From Micromonospora sp. FIMYZ51 (lineage in GTDB: Bacteria; Actinomycetota; Actinomycetes; Mycobacteriales; Micromonosporaceae), in assembly GCF_038246755.1 (NCBI RefSeq), contig NZ_CP134706.1:3658001-3722000 (forward strand): a stretch of DNA of 64,000 bases, in the 5' to 3' direction. The notes beneath the pieces were generated by a model. It was not told the origin of the DNA. It was given only the letters and a program-made list of their open reading frames with translations, and made no database searches. The first letter of the stretch is position 1; every line of letters starts with the position of its first letter. Below are positions 26,024 through 35,178 of this stretch, piece after piece. The translations under genes and the position numbers were made by a program.

Positions 26024-26224
26024 ATGTGCCAGCACCAACCCACCTGCCCCTCCGCCGAAGCCACCGACCGGGAAGCTGCCAAGGTCATCGCCTGCTTTCC
26101 TGAGCAGGGCTGGAGCCTGCTCTGCAACGGGGTCATCGTCTTCGAGGACACCGGTGAGCTGCTGCCCGACGGCAGCAGCATCGCACCACACCGTGGCCCC
26201 GCCCGACACGCCCTCGCCGCCTGA
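26024..26224 (+). CDS. DUF5999-family small protein
   Basis: A 66-residue conserved actinobacterial protein with no known function. It begins MCQHQPTCPSAEATDREAA, has EQGWSLLCNGVIVFEDTGELLPDG in the middle and ends soon after RGPARH, which is the DUF5999 pattern as I remember it. Three cysteines (two near the start, one at LLC) could bind metal. The ATG at 26024 has GGAGA at a good distance; an ATG eleven codons upstream is possible. It converges with gcvP and shares the hairpin at the gcvP end. Confidence 0.8.
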   Translation: MCQHQPTCPSAEATDREAAKVIACFPEQGWSLLCNGVIVFEDTGELLPDGSSIAPHRGPARHALAA

Positions 26225-26311
26225 GACGCTCACCAACCGTCACGACCTTTTCCGCGTCGCCCCAGGCTAGCCGCCGTACCAGCGAGGTCAGCAGCCAGGT
26301 CGGCGAGACGC

Positions 26312-26344
26312 CGGCACCTCAGCTTTCGTACGCCTGAGGTGCCG
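26312..26344. terminator. Hairpin overlapping the gcvP stop codon
   Basis: CGGCACCTCAG (26312-26322) and CTGAGGTGCCG (26334-26344) form a perfect 11-bp stem with an 11-nt loop. The gcvP stop codon lies in one arm (26319-26321). It lies 88 bases after the converging DUF5999 gene and could terminate both. Confidence 0.7.
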
Positions 26345-29141
26345 GGCACGAGCACACCAGATTCCGGTCGCCGTAGCCGCCGTCGACCCGACGAACCGGC
26401 GGCCAGTACTTCCCCGTCCGGTCCACCCCGTCCGGGTAGCCACCCACCGACCGAGGATAGGGGTGCGGCCACTCGTCACCGGTCAGCATCGCCGCCGTGT
26501 GCGGCGCGTTGGCCAGGGGGTTGTCTCCCGCCGGCCACTCACCCGCACCCACCTTGTCGATCTCCGCCCGGATGGCGATCATCGCATCGCAGAACCGGTC
26601 CAACTCGGCCAGGTCCTCGCTCTCGGTCGGCTCCACCATCAAGGTCCCCGCCACCGGGAACGACATCGTCGGCGCGTGGAAGCCGTAGTCGATCAGCCGC
26701 TTCGCCACGTCGTCCACGCTCACCCCGGTCGCCTTCGTCAACGGCCGCAGGTCCAGGATGCACTCGTGCGCCACCAGGCCCTTGTTGCCCGCGTACAGCA
26801 CCGGGAAATGCTGCCGCAGCCGCGCCGCCACGTAGTTGGCCGCCAACACCGCCACGCCGGTGGCCCGGGTCAACCCGTCGCCGCCCATCATCCGCAGATA
26901 CGCCCACGGGATCGGCAGGATGCCCGCCGACCCGTACCGGGCCGCCGAGATCGCCGGCCGCCCCGGCACCGGCGCCCCGCCCGGGTCGCCGGGCAGAAAC
27001 GGCGCCAGATGCGCCCGTACCGCCACCGGCCCCACCCCCGGGCCGCCCCCGCCGTGCGGGATGCAGAACGTCTTGTGCAGGTTCAGATGTGACACGTCGG
27101 CCCCGAACCGGCCCGGCTTGGCGAACCCGACAAGCGCGTTGAGGTTCGCCCCGTCGACGTAGACCTGACCACCGGCGTCGTGCACCTTCGCGCACAGCGA
27201 CGCCACACCGGTCTCGTACACCCCGTGCGTCGACGGGTACGTCACCATGATCGCGGCGAGCGCGTCCCGATGCTTGTCGATCTTCGTGTCGAGGTCGACC
27301 AGGTCGACGTTGCCGCCGGCGTCGCAGCCGACCACCACCACCCGCATCCCGGCCATCACCGCGCTGGCGGCGTTGGTGCCGTGCGCCGACGACGGGATCA
27401 GACACACGTCCCGATGCCCCTCGCCCCGGCTGCGGTGATACGCCCGGATCGCCAGCAACCCGGCCAACTCCCCCTGCGAACCGGCGTTGGGCTGCACACT
27501 CACCGCGTCGTAGCCGGTCACCTCCGCCAGCCAGCCCTCCAACTGGCCGATCAACTCCCGGTAGCCGGCGGTCTGCTCCGCCGGCGCCAACGGATGCACG
27601 TCGGCGAACTGCGGCCAGCTCACCGGCTCCATCTCGACCGTCGCGTTCAGCTTCATCGTGCACGACCCCAACGGGATCATGCCCCGGTCCAGGGCATAGT
27701 CGAAGTCGGCAAGCCGGCGCAGGTAACGCAGCATCGCCGTCTCCGAATGATGGGTGCGGAACACCGGGTGGGTGAGGAAGTCGCCGGTACGCGCCAACGC
27801 CGCCGGAATCGTCGCGGCCACCGCACCGTCGAAGGGCGGCACGTCGAACGCCGCCCACACCGCCGCCAGATGCGCATCGGTGGTGGTCTCGTCACAGCTG
27901 ATCCCCACCCGGTCGGCGTCGACCAGCCGCAGGTTGACGTTGCGCGCCGCCGCGGCGGCCACCACCTGCGCGGCCCGGCCCGGCACCGTCGCGGTCACCG
28001 TGTCGAAGAACGTCACGTCGGCCACCGACACCCCACCGGCGCGCAGCCCCGCCGCCAACCGCACCGCCAGCTCATGGGTGCGCGTGGCGATCCGACGCAA
28101 CCCGTCCGGGCCGTGGTAGACCGCGTACATGCTGGCCATCACCGCCAGCAGCACCTGCGCGGTGCAGATGTTGCTTGTCGCCTTCTCCCGACGGATGTGC
28201 TGCTCCCGGGTCTGCAACGCCAACCGGTACGCCGGGTCACCGGCCGCGTCCCGAGACACCCCGACCAGCCGGCCGGGCAGCATCCGCGCCAACCCCGAAC
28301 GCACCGCCAGGTAGCCGGCGTGCGGCCCACCGAACCCCATCGGTACGCCGAAGCGCTGGGTGGTGCCGACGGCGATGTCGGCCCCGACCGCACCGGGCGC
28401 CCGCAGCAGCGTCAACGCCAACAGGTCCGCCGCCACCGTGACCAGGGCACCGGCGGCGTGCGCGGCCTCGACCAGCGGGGCGTGGTCACGCACCGCCCCA
28501 CCCGCCCCCGGATACTGCAAATGCAGGCCGAAGAACTCGGCCGGCAAGGCGTCGGCGTCGACGTCGAGCACCCGCACCTCGATACCGAGCGGCTCCGCCC
28601 GGCCGGCGATCACCGCGATGGTCTGCGGCAGGGTGTCCGCGTCGACCACGTACACCCGGCTGGGACTCTTCGACGCCCGCCGCGCCAACGTCATCGCCTC
28701 GGCCGCCGCCGTGGCCTCGTCGAGCATCGACGCGTTCGCCGTGGCCAGACCGGTCAGGTCCGACACCATCGTCTGGAAGTTCAGCAACGCCTCCAGCCGA
28801 CCCTGGCTGATCTCCGGCTGGTACGGCGTGTACGCGGTGTACCAGGCCGGATTCTCCAGCACGTTGCGGCGGATCACCGCCGGGGTGTGCGTACCGTGAT
28901 ACCCCAACCCGATCATCGACACCGCGACGGTGTTGCGCCCGGCCAGCGCCCGCAACTCGGCAAGCGCCTCCTGCTCGCTGGCCGGCTCCGGCAGATCCAG
29001 CCGGCCGTGCCAGCGGATCACCTCGGGAATCGCGGCGTCCATCAACTCGTCGATCGAGGCGTACCCGACAGCGTCCAGCATGCGGCGTTCCTCGTCGGGA
29101 CGAGGGCCGATGTGCCGGTCGGCGAACGGTGCTGCGGTCAT
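26319..29141 (-). CDS. gcvP: Glycine dehydrogenase (decarboxylating), P protein
   Basis: PLP-dependent P protein of the glycine cleavage system: decarboxylates glycine and loads the aminomethyl group onto lipoyl-GcvH. It is the single-chain 940-residue form with two related halves. The PLP lysine is K690 in [28 protein letters not shown] and [12 protein letters not shown] are also typical. The ATG at 29141 has AGGAG eight bases upstream; the open frame upstream of it crosses the riboswitch and is not coding. gcvH lies about 7.5 kb upstream on the same strand in another operon; gcvT and lpd are not seen. A glycine riboswitch precedes it. Confidence 0.96.
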   Translation of the reverse strand: MTAAPFADRHIGPRPDEERRMLDAVGYASIDELMDAAIPEVIRWHGRLDLPEPASEQEALAELRALAGRNTVAVSMIGLGYHGTHTPAVIRRNVLENPAWYTAYTPYQPEISQGRLEALLNFQTMVSDLTGLATANASMLDEATAAAEAMTLARRASKSPSRVYVVDADTLPQTIAVIAGRAEPLGIEVRVLDVDADALPAEFFGLHLQYPGAGGAVRDHAPLVEAAHAAGALVTVAADLLALTLLRAPGAVGADIAVGTTQRFGVPMGFGGPHAGYLAVRSGLARMLPGRLVGVSRDAAGDPAYRLALQTREQHIRREKATSNICTAQVLLAVMASMYAVYHGPDGLRRIATRTHELAVRLAAGLRAGGVSVADVTFFDTVTATVPGRAAQVVAAAAARNVNLRLVDADRVGISCDETTTDAHLAAVWAAFDVPPFDGAVAATIPAALARTGDFLTHPVFRTHHSETAMLRYLRRLADFDYALDRGMIPLGSCTMKLNATVEMEPVSWPQFADVHPLAPAEQTAGYRELIGQLEGWLAEVTGYDAVSVQPNAGSQGELAGLLAIRAYHRSRGEGHRDVCLIPSSAHGTNAASAVMAGMRVVVVGCDAGGNVDLVDLDTKIDKHRDALAAIMVTYPSTHGVYETGVASLCAKVHDAGGQVYVDGANLNALVGFAKPGRFGADVSHLNLHKTFCIPHGGGGPGVGPVAVRAHLAPFLPGDPGGAPVPGRPAISAARYGSAGILPIPWAYLRMMGGDGLTRATGVAVLAANYVAARLRQHFPVLYAGNKGLVAHECILDLRPLTKATGVSVDDVAKRLIDYGFHAPTMSFPVAGTLMVEPTESEDLAELDRFCDAMIAIRAEIDKVGAGEWPAGDNPLANAPHTAAMLTGDEWPHPYPRSVGGYPDGVDRTGKYWPPVRRVDGGYGDRNLVCSCPAPQAYES

Positions 29142-29221
29142 GGGCGGCGCTCCTGCGGGGCGGGGTCGACAGGTCGGCCCTCCCCCTCTGTCACACCCGC
29201 GGGCGCTCCACAGTGCCTGTC

Positions 29222-29312
29222 CCGACGCGGTCCTTTTGCCTGAGAGGTTCCGGGGAGGATTTGCCCCTTCGGCGCCGCTGCGGCTCTCGCCAAGCGGTCT
29301 CTCCCACGTGGG
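29222..29312 (-). promoter_or_regulatory. Glycine riboswitch (gcvT motif)
   Basis: Reading the minus strand, the conserved blocks appear in order: GGGAGAGACC, then GGCGAGAG, then GCGCCGAAGGGGCAA, then CCTCTCAGGCAAAAGGACCG. These are the hallmarks of a glycine aptamer. I see one clear aptamer only, not the usual tandem pair. It lies about 80 nt upstream of the gcvP start, so it should switch gcvP on when glycine is abundant. The spacer between aptamer and start includes gggggaggg and a cctgtcgacccc stretch that could be the expression platform. Ends are approximate. Confidence 0.9.
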
Positions 29313-29360
29313 TGCTACCGGCGCGATCAACGCTACCAGCGGGCGTGTTTCCGGCGCGTG

Positions 29361-30212
29361 TCATCCCCCGGCTCCACGCACATCCACCGGGCACGTCCGA
29401 TCCGCAAGCGCCGGCAGCAGCACACCCAACGGGGCGTCCACCGTCACGCTCGCGTACGCGTCACCGCGGGTCGGGCCCTGGTTGACGATCGCCACCGCGA
29501 CCCCGTCCCGGGCCGCCCGCGACACGAACCGCCGCCCCGACAGCACCGTCAACGACGAACCCAACACCAGCAGCAGCCGGGCCGCGGCCACCATCGCGAA
29601 ACACCGGGCGACCCGGTCGGCCGGAACCGTCTCACCGAAGAACACCACGTCCGGTTTGAGCATCCCCGTGCCACATACCGCGCAGTCCACCACCCGGAAC
29701 CCGGCCACCACGTCGTCGTCGAGGTCGACGTCGCCGTCGGGGTTGACCGCCACCGCGCGGGCCGCGAAACCCGCATTGGCGCCGGCCAGCCGCCCATGCA
29801 GCTCCTCCCGCGAGGTGCCGGCCCCGCAGTCCAGACACCGCACCTGGTCGAGGCGGCCGTGCAGCTCCACCACCTGCCGGGCACCGGCGACCGTGTGCAG
29901 ACCGTCGACGTTCTGGGTGATGATCCCGTCGACCAGGCCGGCGCGTTGCAGCCGCGTCACCGCCCGATGCCCGTCGTTGGGGGCCGCCCGCGCGATCGTG
30001 CGCCACCCCACGTGACTCCGCGCCCAGTACCGCTGCCGGGCCCGCGCGTCACGCACAAAGCTCTGGTACGTCATCGGCGTGTGCCGGCGCGCCACCCCGT
30101 TCGGCCCCCGATAGTCCGGAATGCCCGACTCGGTGGAGAGGCCGGCGCCACTGAGCACCACCACCCCACCGCTCGACACCAACTCCGCCAGCCGCTGCAC
30201 CCGCTCACTCAC
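29361..30212 (-). CDS. Sir2-family NAD-dependent protein deacylase
   Basis: Removes acyl groups from protein lysines using NAD, producing O-acyl-ADP-ribose and nicotinamide. At 283 residues it has the full sirtuin core: GAGLSTESGIPDYRG at 22-36, TQNVDGLH at 99-106, catalytic H118 (ELHGRL), zinc cysteines CLDC at 126-129 and CAVC later, KPDVVFFGE, and LVLGSSLTV. The insertion between the two zinc pairs is longer than usual. The GTG at 30212 follows GGGTGGGTG; the frame upstream is a shadow of the divergent gene. It lies directly upstream of the gcvP riboswitch, with its stop about 50 bases before the aptamer. Confidence 0.92.
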   Translation of the reverse strand: MSERVQRLAELVSSGGVVVLSGAGLSTESGIPDYRGPNGVARRHTPMTYQSFVRDARARQRYWARSHVGWRTIARAAPNDGHRAVTRLQRAGLVDGIITQNVDGLHTVAGARQVVELHGRLDQVRCLDCGAGTSREELHGRLAGANAGFAARAVAVNPDGDVDLDDDVVAGFRVVDCAVCGTGMLKPDVVFFGETVPADRVARCFAMVAAARLLLVLGSSLTVLSGRRFVSRAARDGVAVAIVNQGPTRGDAYASVTVDAPLGVLLPALADRTCPVDVRGAGG

Positions 30213-30287
30213 CCACCCATGCTGCCTCGCCGCCCACCCCGGCGGCGAGTCCGGCAGGCCGACCCACCGGCCGGTAGGTTCGCCATC

Positions 30288-30947
30288 ATGCGCATCGTCA
30301 TCGCCGGAGGCCACGGCAAGATCGCCCGACTGCTCGCCCGGGAACTCACCGACCACGGTCACCTCGCCGTCGGCCTCATCCGCAACCCCGCCCACGCCGC
30401 CGACCTCACCGCAGCCGGAACCCACCCGATACGGTGCGACCTGGAACACACCGACGTCGACACACTCGCCGCCCACCTCACCGACGCCGACGCCGTCGTC
30501 TTCGCCGCCGGCGCCGGCCCCGGCAGCGGCGCCACCCGCAAGGACACCGTCGACCGCGCCGCCGCCGTGCTACTCGCCGACGCCGCCCAGGCCGCAGGCG
30601 TCCGCCGCTACCTGCTGGTCTCCTCGATGGGCGTGCAGCAGCCCCCCGCAGCCGGCACCAACGAGGTGTGGGCGGCGTACCTGCGCGCCAAAAAAGCCGC
30701 CGAGGACGACATCGCCCGCCGCGACCTGGACGCCACCATCCTGCGCCCCGGACAACTCACCGACGACGAACCCACCGGCCGCATCACCCTGGCCCGACAC
30801 GTGCCCTACGGCACGGTCACCCGCGCCGACGTGGCAGGCGTCCTCGCCGCCCTGCTGACCACACCCGCCACCGCCGGCCTGACCCTCGAACTGGTCAACG
30901 GCGACACCCCCCTCGCCGAGGCGCTGCACACCGTCGCGCCCGCGTGA
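30288..30947 (+). CDS. NAD(P)-binding protein, atypical SDR (SDR_a5-like)
   Basis: A 219-residue Rossmann-fold protein. The N-terminal IAGGHGKIARLLA (about 5-17) is the atypical SDR glycine motif. VVFAAGAGPGSGA and YLLVSSMGVQQP follow, with YLRAKKAAED carrying the Tyr and Lys. It resembles YwnB/HSCARG-like NAD(P)-dependent epimerase/dehydratase domains that may work as redox sensors or flavin reductases. The ATG at 30288 starts the conserved part; there is a weak site GGTAGGTT upstream. It is divergent from the sirtuin (75 bases between starts) and its stop lies 15 bases from the converging DivIVA-like gene. Confidence 0.85.
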   Translation: MRIVIAGGHGKIARLLARELTDHGHLAVGLIRNPAHAADLTAAGTHPIRCDLEHTDVDTLAAHLTDADAVVFAAGAGPGSGATRKDTVDRAAAVLLADAAQAAGVRRYLLVSSMGVQQPPAAGTNEVWAAYLRAKKAAEDDIARRDLDATILRPGQLTDDEPTGRITLARHVPYGTVTRADVAGVLAALLTTPATAGLTLELVNGDTPLAEALHTVAPA

Positions 30948-30962
30948 GGACCCGGCGTCGGG

Positions 30963-31685
30963 TCACCGCTGACCGTGCCGCGGCACCGGCGAGCCGGCAC
31001 CCACCGCCGCCGCACCCGGATCCTGCCCCAGCCGCTGCATCGTGCGCGCCAACTGCTCACCACCCTCGTCCAGATGCCGCGCCGCCGCCCGCATGTGCGA
31101 GATCATCATCTCGCCGTAGATACGCAGCGCCTCCCGCGCGGCCACCCCGTCGTCGAACGTCACACCCGCCGACGAGCGATACTCCTGCACCGCCCGCTCC
31201 GCCTCCTGCCGCGCCTCCTCCGCCGCCGCCCGCAGATAACTCTCGTACTGGGTCCGGGCGTACTCGGCGACCCGCCGCGCATAGTCATGCGCCTGCGCGA
31301 TGATCTGCTCAGCCTCCCGCTGCGCCGCCGACAGCAGATTCACCTCCTTCGCCGCCGGCAGCTTCGACCCCCGCCCCGAACTCGGAATCACCCCGTGCCG
31401 GTGCAACTCCACGTGCGCACCCAGCCGCTCGTTCTCCGCCCGCAGGTTCGCCACCTGCGTCGCCAGCAGATCCAACTCCTCGGCCACCTGCATCCGGAAC
31501 CGGTCCACATCGGCGTGGTCATAGCCGCGCCGGGCGAACGACGTCGACCCGAACTCCCAACGCCGCACCCGGTCCGCGGTCATGCGCACCTGCACACCAC
31601 CGGAAACCTCAGCACCGTCGTACCTGCCGAGGTGCGCAGCGCCCACCACCGCGGACCGCCCCCCACGGCTACCTGCCTCACTCAC
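30963..31685 (-). CDS. DivIVA-domain coiled-coil protein
   Basis: A 240-residue cytoplasmic protein. A DivIVA-type N-terminal motif occurs at about residues 42-70 (FGSTSFARRGYDHADVDRFRMQVAEELDLL), then coiled coils (VANLRAENERLGAHVE; QREAEQIIAQAHDYARRVAEYARTQYESYLRAAAEEARQEAERA). Proteins of this class bind curved membrane or scaffold polar growth. The GTG at 31685 overlaps the flavohaemoglobin stop (GTGA) and has GGAGG upstream, so translation is coupled to the globin genes. That pairing of a cell-shape scaffold with NO-detoxifying globins is unexpected. Compared with Wag31-type DivIVA it has an extra N-terminal 35 residues. Confidence 0.82.
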   Translation of the reverse strand: MSEAGSRGGRSAVVGAAHLGRYDGAEVSGGVQVRMTADRVRRWEFGSTSFARRGYDHADVDRFRMQVAEELDLLATQVANLRAENERLGAHVELHRHGVIPSSGRGSKLPAAKEVNLLSAAQREAEQIIAQAHDYARRVAEYARTQYESYLRAAAEEARQEAERAVQEYRSSAGVTFDDGVAAREALRIYGEMMISHMRAAARHLDEGGEQLARTMQRLGQDPGAAAVGAGSPVPRHGQR

Positions 31686-32860
31686 GCCGCACCTCCGCAA
31701 TCGTCAGGGACGGCCGGCGTCTGCACCGCCGTCCGCCACGCCGGGCCATACCACTGCCGCCCCAGAGCCTCGTGATGCAGCTGCCCGAGGTGATAACCGG
31801 ACCGGCTCAACGTCGCCACCGTCCGCGACACCATGTCATCGGAACCACACACGTACACCTGCCGGGACCGCCAGTCACCGTCGGCCACCGCCCGATCCAC
31901 CGGATACACGAACTCCCCCGGCCGGTTCAGGTCCAACCCCACCACCTGCGTCACCGTCAACCACGGATGCGACGCGGCCAACTTGTCGACCGCCTCACCG
32001 TCGTAGAACTCACCCCGCGACCGAGCCCCCAGATACAGGTCGACCCGACGCGGAGAACCCTCCGCCGCCACCTGCTCCACCAACGCCTTCAACGGCGCCC
32101 AACCGGTCCCACCGGCCAGCAGCAACAGATCCGCCGACCCGGCCGAGCGCAACGTCAACCCGTCACCCACCGGCGCCGCCAGATGCAACTGGTCACCCGG
32201 TGCACACCCGTACACCAGCCGCGACGACACCACCCCACCCGGGGCCGCCCGCACGTGCAACTCCAGGGTGCCGTCCGCACGCGGCACGTTCGCCGGCGTG
32301 TAGTACCGCCACGACCGCACCGCCGGATGCGACACCCCGATCGACTGACCCGGCGTGAACGGCAGCAGATACTGCGGACGCAACGTCAACACCGCCACAT
32401 CGAAACCCCGCCGCTCATGACCGACCACCTCGGCCACCCACCACGGCGGCTGCACCGCCTCGGCGGCCTGCGCCGCCTCGGTCATCACCTTCGCCACCAA
32501 CCCGTACGCCGACGCCCAGTCCTGCGCCAACTCGTCGGTCCACTGCTCCGCCAGGAAATGCCGCAACGTCGCCAGCAACGCCTCACCCACCGCCGGGTAA
32601 TGCTCCGCCCGCACCGCGAACTTACGGTGGTCGGCACCCAACTGCTGAAGGTAACCGACCAGCCGGTCGACCTGATCCACTTCGGACACGACGTGCCCGA
32701 GCGCGGCGACCAGCCGGTCCCGCTGACCGGCCATGTTGGTCGGAAACATCTGCCGGATCTCGGGATATGCCAGAAACAGCGTCGAGTAGAAGTAGAGCGG
32801 CACCTGGTCGCCGTGCGCGGCGACCAGGGACCAACTCTGCTTCAGCCGGGACACGTCCAC
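31682..32860 (-). CDS. Flavohaemoglobin-like globin/ferredoxin-reductase fusion
   Basis: A 392-residue NO dioxygenase-type protein. The N-terminal globin (about 1-135) has the proximal histidine H87 (VRAEHYPAVGEAL). The FAD-binding domain follows with PGQSIGVSHPAVRSWRYYTPANVP, and the NAD domain has LLLAGGTGWAPLKALVEQ and VYVCGSDDMV. It would oxidise NO to nitrate with O2 and NAD(P)H in the cytosol. The FAD motif RYYTPAN is the variant of the mycobacterial type rather than the RxYS of E. coli Hmp. The GTG start is 2 bases after the truncated-globin stop. It shares 4 bases with the next gene. Confidence 0.9.
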   Translation of the reverse strand: MDVSRLKQSWSLVAAHGDQVPLYFYSTLFLAYPEIRQMFPTNMAGQRDRLVAALGHVVSEVDQVDRLVGYLQQLGADHRKFAVRAEHYPAVGEALLATLRHFLAEQWTDELAQDWASAYGLVAKVMTEAAQAAEAVQPPWWVAEVVGHERRGFDVAVLTLRPQYLLPFTPGQSIGVSHPAVRSWRYYTPANVPRADGTLELHVRAAPGGVVSSRLVYGCAPGDQLHLAAPVGDGLTLRSAGSADLLLLAGGTGWAPLKALVEQVAAEGSPRRVDLYLGARSRGEFYDGEAVDKLAASHPWLTVTQVVGLDLNRPGEFVYPVDRAVADGDWRSRQVYVCGSDDMVSRTVATLSRSGYHLGQLHHEALGRQWYGPAWRTAVQTPAVPDDCGGAA

Positions 32861-32862
32861 GC

Positions 32863-33261
32863 TCAGGCGTCCGCCCGCTGCCCGGCGGCCACCACCTGGT
32901 CCTGCACCTGCGCCAGCACCGCCTGCACATCAGCGATGATGTCGTCAGCCACGCCCAACTGCGTCAACACCGCCGTCAGATGCCCACCCACCTTGACGTA
33001 GTGCGCCACCGAAATGTTCAGCGGCTGATGCGCGGTGGCCAGATCCCGGCCGGTGTACTCGTTCGGCCCACCCAACACCACGGTCAACATCAACGCCAGA
33101 TGCCGACGCTGCCCCACCATGTCCACCTCGGTGAAGTAGCCGGCCAACTCCGGATCGGCCAACACCCGGTCGTAGAACAGGTCGACAGCGGCCTTGACCG
33201 CGCCGGCCCCGCCGATCCGGGTGAAATGCGAGCCAGACGTGCTCTCTTCGGTAACCGTCAC
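32863..33261 (-). CDS. Truncated haemoglobin, group I (trHbN-like)
   Basis: A 132-residue 2-on-2 globin. The B10 tyrosine is Y30 (DLFYDRVLADPELAGYF) and the proximal histidine H78 (DLATAHQPLNIS). HYVKVGGHLTAVL forms the G helix. Group I members in mycobacteria scavenge NO as dioxygenases. The GTG at 33261 follows GGAAGGAAAC. It is the first gene of a three-gene operon with the flavohaemoglobin (2-base gap) and the DivIVA-like gene, giving two different NO-handling globins in one transcript. Confidence 0.9.
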   Translation of the reverse strand: MTVTEESTSGSHFTRIGGAGAVKAAVDLFYDRVLADPELAGYFTEVDMVGQRRHLALMLTVVLGGPNEYTGRDLATAHQPLNISVAHYVKVGGHLTAVLTQLGVADDIIADVQAVLAQVQDQVVAAGQRADA

Positions 33262-33748
33262 CGGTCGTTTCCTTCCATGGGACACGGGGATGCCGCGGCA
33301 TCGGCGCGCGGGAACGACGATCCGTCGGCGCGTCAACGGCCACCACACGCCAGGCAGACCGTGACGGACGATAGCGCGCCACGCCGCCCCCGTCAGGACC
33401 CACCGATCAGCTCGCGGACAGCAGCCAGACACGAAGAGTCACCAAACATCGGTTCACCATCGACCGAATGCAGTCACCCCAACACGACATGTGATCGCGG
33501 TAGGCGGCACCTCGGCCCACCACCGAGCCGGCCGACAGTCCCACAACCCCACACTGGCCAGTACCGACAGCGCCACCGCCCGGCCGCCGCGAAGCACCAG
33601 CCACGCCGACACCCGCCTGACCGAACCAGGACGCAGCGTGAAGAAAAAGAACACCGAAGAGCGGCCGAAAACTCTCATCAACCGGGCGGTAACGACTCAG
33701 CCTCGCCCACGACCCGGCCGACACCCCGCCGGAAACCGACCGAAGGTC
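33262..33748. other. Intergenic region, no gene seen
   Basis: 487 bases upstream of the globin operon and downstream of the MerR gene. Short open frames occur in it but none has convincing codon bias or a binding site. The promoter of the globin operon should lie in it; the segment around 33420-33500 (accaaacatcggttcaccat, aacacgacatgtgatcg) is AT-richer than its surroundings. I see no RNA gene or strong hairpin. Confidence 0.6.
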
Positions 33749-34333
33749 TCAGCCCGCCCGACGCCGCGCCCGACGCGCCGCCAACTCGTCGCCCACCGGC
33801 AACTCCTGCGGCTCCGACTCCACCGCCACCCCCACCGGCTCCGCCGGAAGATGCGACAACGAACCCTGGATCTCCTTGAACGCCCCACCGATCGCGATAC
33901 CGAACACCCCCTGGCCGCCCTGCAACAGGTCAACCACCTCCTCCGGAGAACGACACTCGTAGACAGTCGTCCCATCGGAGATCAACGTGATGCCCGCCAG
34001 ATCCTCCACCCCACGCGACCGCAACGCCTCGATCGCCTTACGGATGTTCTGCAACGACACCCCGGCGTCCAACAACCGCTTCACGACCTTCAACACCACC
34101 AGGTCCCGAAACGAGTACAACCGTTGCGTGCCCGAACCCGACGCGTCCCGCACACTCGGCACCACCAACGCCGTACGCGCCCAGTAGTCCAGCTGCCGAT
34201 AGCTGATCCCCACCGCATGGCACGCCGTCACGCCCCGGTATCCCACCGCACCGTCACCGTCAGTCGCCGAACCAGGCATCCCACCCGACTCGTCCCGCCC
34301 GGTAAACCGATCGGAATCTCGCGGCTCGTGCAT
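33749..34333 (-). CDS. MerR-family regulator (Rv1830-like)
   Basis: A 194-residue MerR-type regulator. The winged helix-turn-helix is at about 34-105: VGYRGVTACHAVGISYRQLDYW, TQRLYSFRDLVVLKVVKRLLDAGVSLQNIRKAIEAL. No effector cysteines are present, so a metal sensor is unlikely. It matches by position and motif the second MerR gene of the garA-ftsR block of mycobacteria (Rv1830). The ATG at 34333 follows GGGGAGGTTGTCC. It lies 205 bases downstream of the bifunctional-nuclease gene. Confidence 0.87.
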   Translation of the reverse strand: MHEPRDSDRFTGRDESGGMPGSATDGDGAVGYRGVTACHAVGISYRQLDYWARTALVVPSVRDASGSGTQRLYSFRDLVVLKVVKRLLDAGVSLQNIRKAIEALRSRGVEDLAGITLISDGTTVYECRSPEEVVDLLQGGQGVFGIAIGGAFKEIQGSLSHLPAEPVGVAVESEPQELPVGDELAARRARRRAG

Positions 34334-34538
34334 CCGGACAACCTCCCCGTCAGTGCGGTGACACGTCGTTTCCGGGACGCGCACCCCTCGACACGGCAAC
34401 CCTATAGCGACGGCCCAGGGTTACCACGGAGAAACCGTCGCGACACGCCGCGCGCCGACAACGACGATCATCACCATCACCGAGAGTGACACCCCGGCGG
34501 GGAAAGACAAAGCCCGACCAACACGGCGGACCACCGGC

Positions 34539-35003
34539 TCAACCGGCGAAATCCTCCGGACTGACCTGCTCCAGGAACTCCCGGAACTTCTCCACCTCGT
34601 CCTCCTGCTCATCGGGAATCACAATCCCCGCCTCACTGAGGACCTGCTCGGCACAACGAATCGGCGCACCGACCCGCAACGCCAACGCGATCGAATCACT
34701 GGGCCGAGCCGACACCCGCACCCCATCACCGATCAACAGATCAGCGAAGAACACGTTCTCCTTGAGCTCGGTGATCTCCACCGCCCGCAACGGCGCCTTC
34801 AACGCCGCCAACACATCCCGCAGAAGATCGTGGGTCAACGGCCGGGCCGGCTTGACACCCTGCTGCTCATAAGCGATCGCCGTCGCCTCGACCGCGCCGA
34901 TCCAGATCGGCAGATAGCGGTCCCCCTCGACCTCCCTGAGCAGGACGATCGGCTGGTTACTGGGCAGCTCCACCCGAACCCCGACCACGCTCAGCTCGCG
35001 CAC
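34539..35003 (-). CDS. Bifunctional nuclease family protein (DUF151; Rv1829-like)
   Basis: A 154-residue protein with the BFN (DUF151) domain: PSNQPIVLLREVEGDRYLPIWIGAVEATAIAYEQQG, then RPLTHDLLRDVLAAL, then FFADLLIGDGVRVSARPSDSIALALRVGAPI. Plant and bacterial BFN proteins have been reported with DNase and RNase activity; the role in this operon block is unknown. The GTG at 35003 has GGAGGCGGC just upstream; the ORF extends further but without coding character. It lies 175 bases downstream of ftsR. Confidence 0.9.
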   Translation of the reverse strand: MRELSVVGVRVELPSNQPIVLLREVEGDRYLPIWIGAVEATAIAYEQQGVKPARPLTHDLLRDVLAALKAPLRAVEITELKENVFFADLLIGDGVRVSARPSDSIALALRVGAPIRCAEQVLSEAGIVIPDEQEDEVEKFREFLEQVSPEDFAG

Positions 35004-35178
35004 CGCCGCCTCCGTGTCGTTGTCACCTGCGCCGCACCGCGCCCTTCCCTGCACGGTACACGGACCGCGACACGGCCGTACCATGCGCTTCCCGCACCCG
35101 ACGCCCGCGCCAAGACAAGGGTTACCCCGCCAAGCCTACGCCACGCACCGGAACACCCACCGACGCCCGACACGACCC

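Noticed and set aside
27180..29243. 687-codon plus-strand open frame
   Set aside because: Exact antisense shadow of gcvP; His/Arg/Gln-rich with no domain.
33407..33724. 105-codon minus-strand frame in the gap upstream of the globin operon
   Set aside because: Poor codon bias, no start signal and no recognisable fold.
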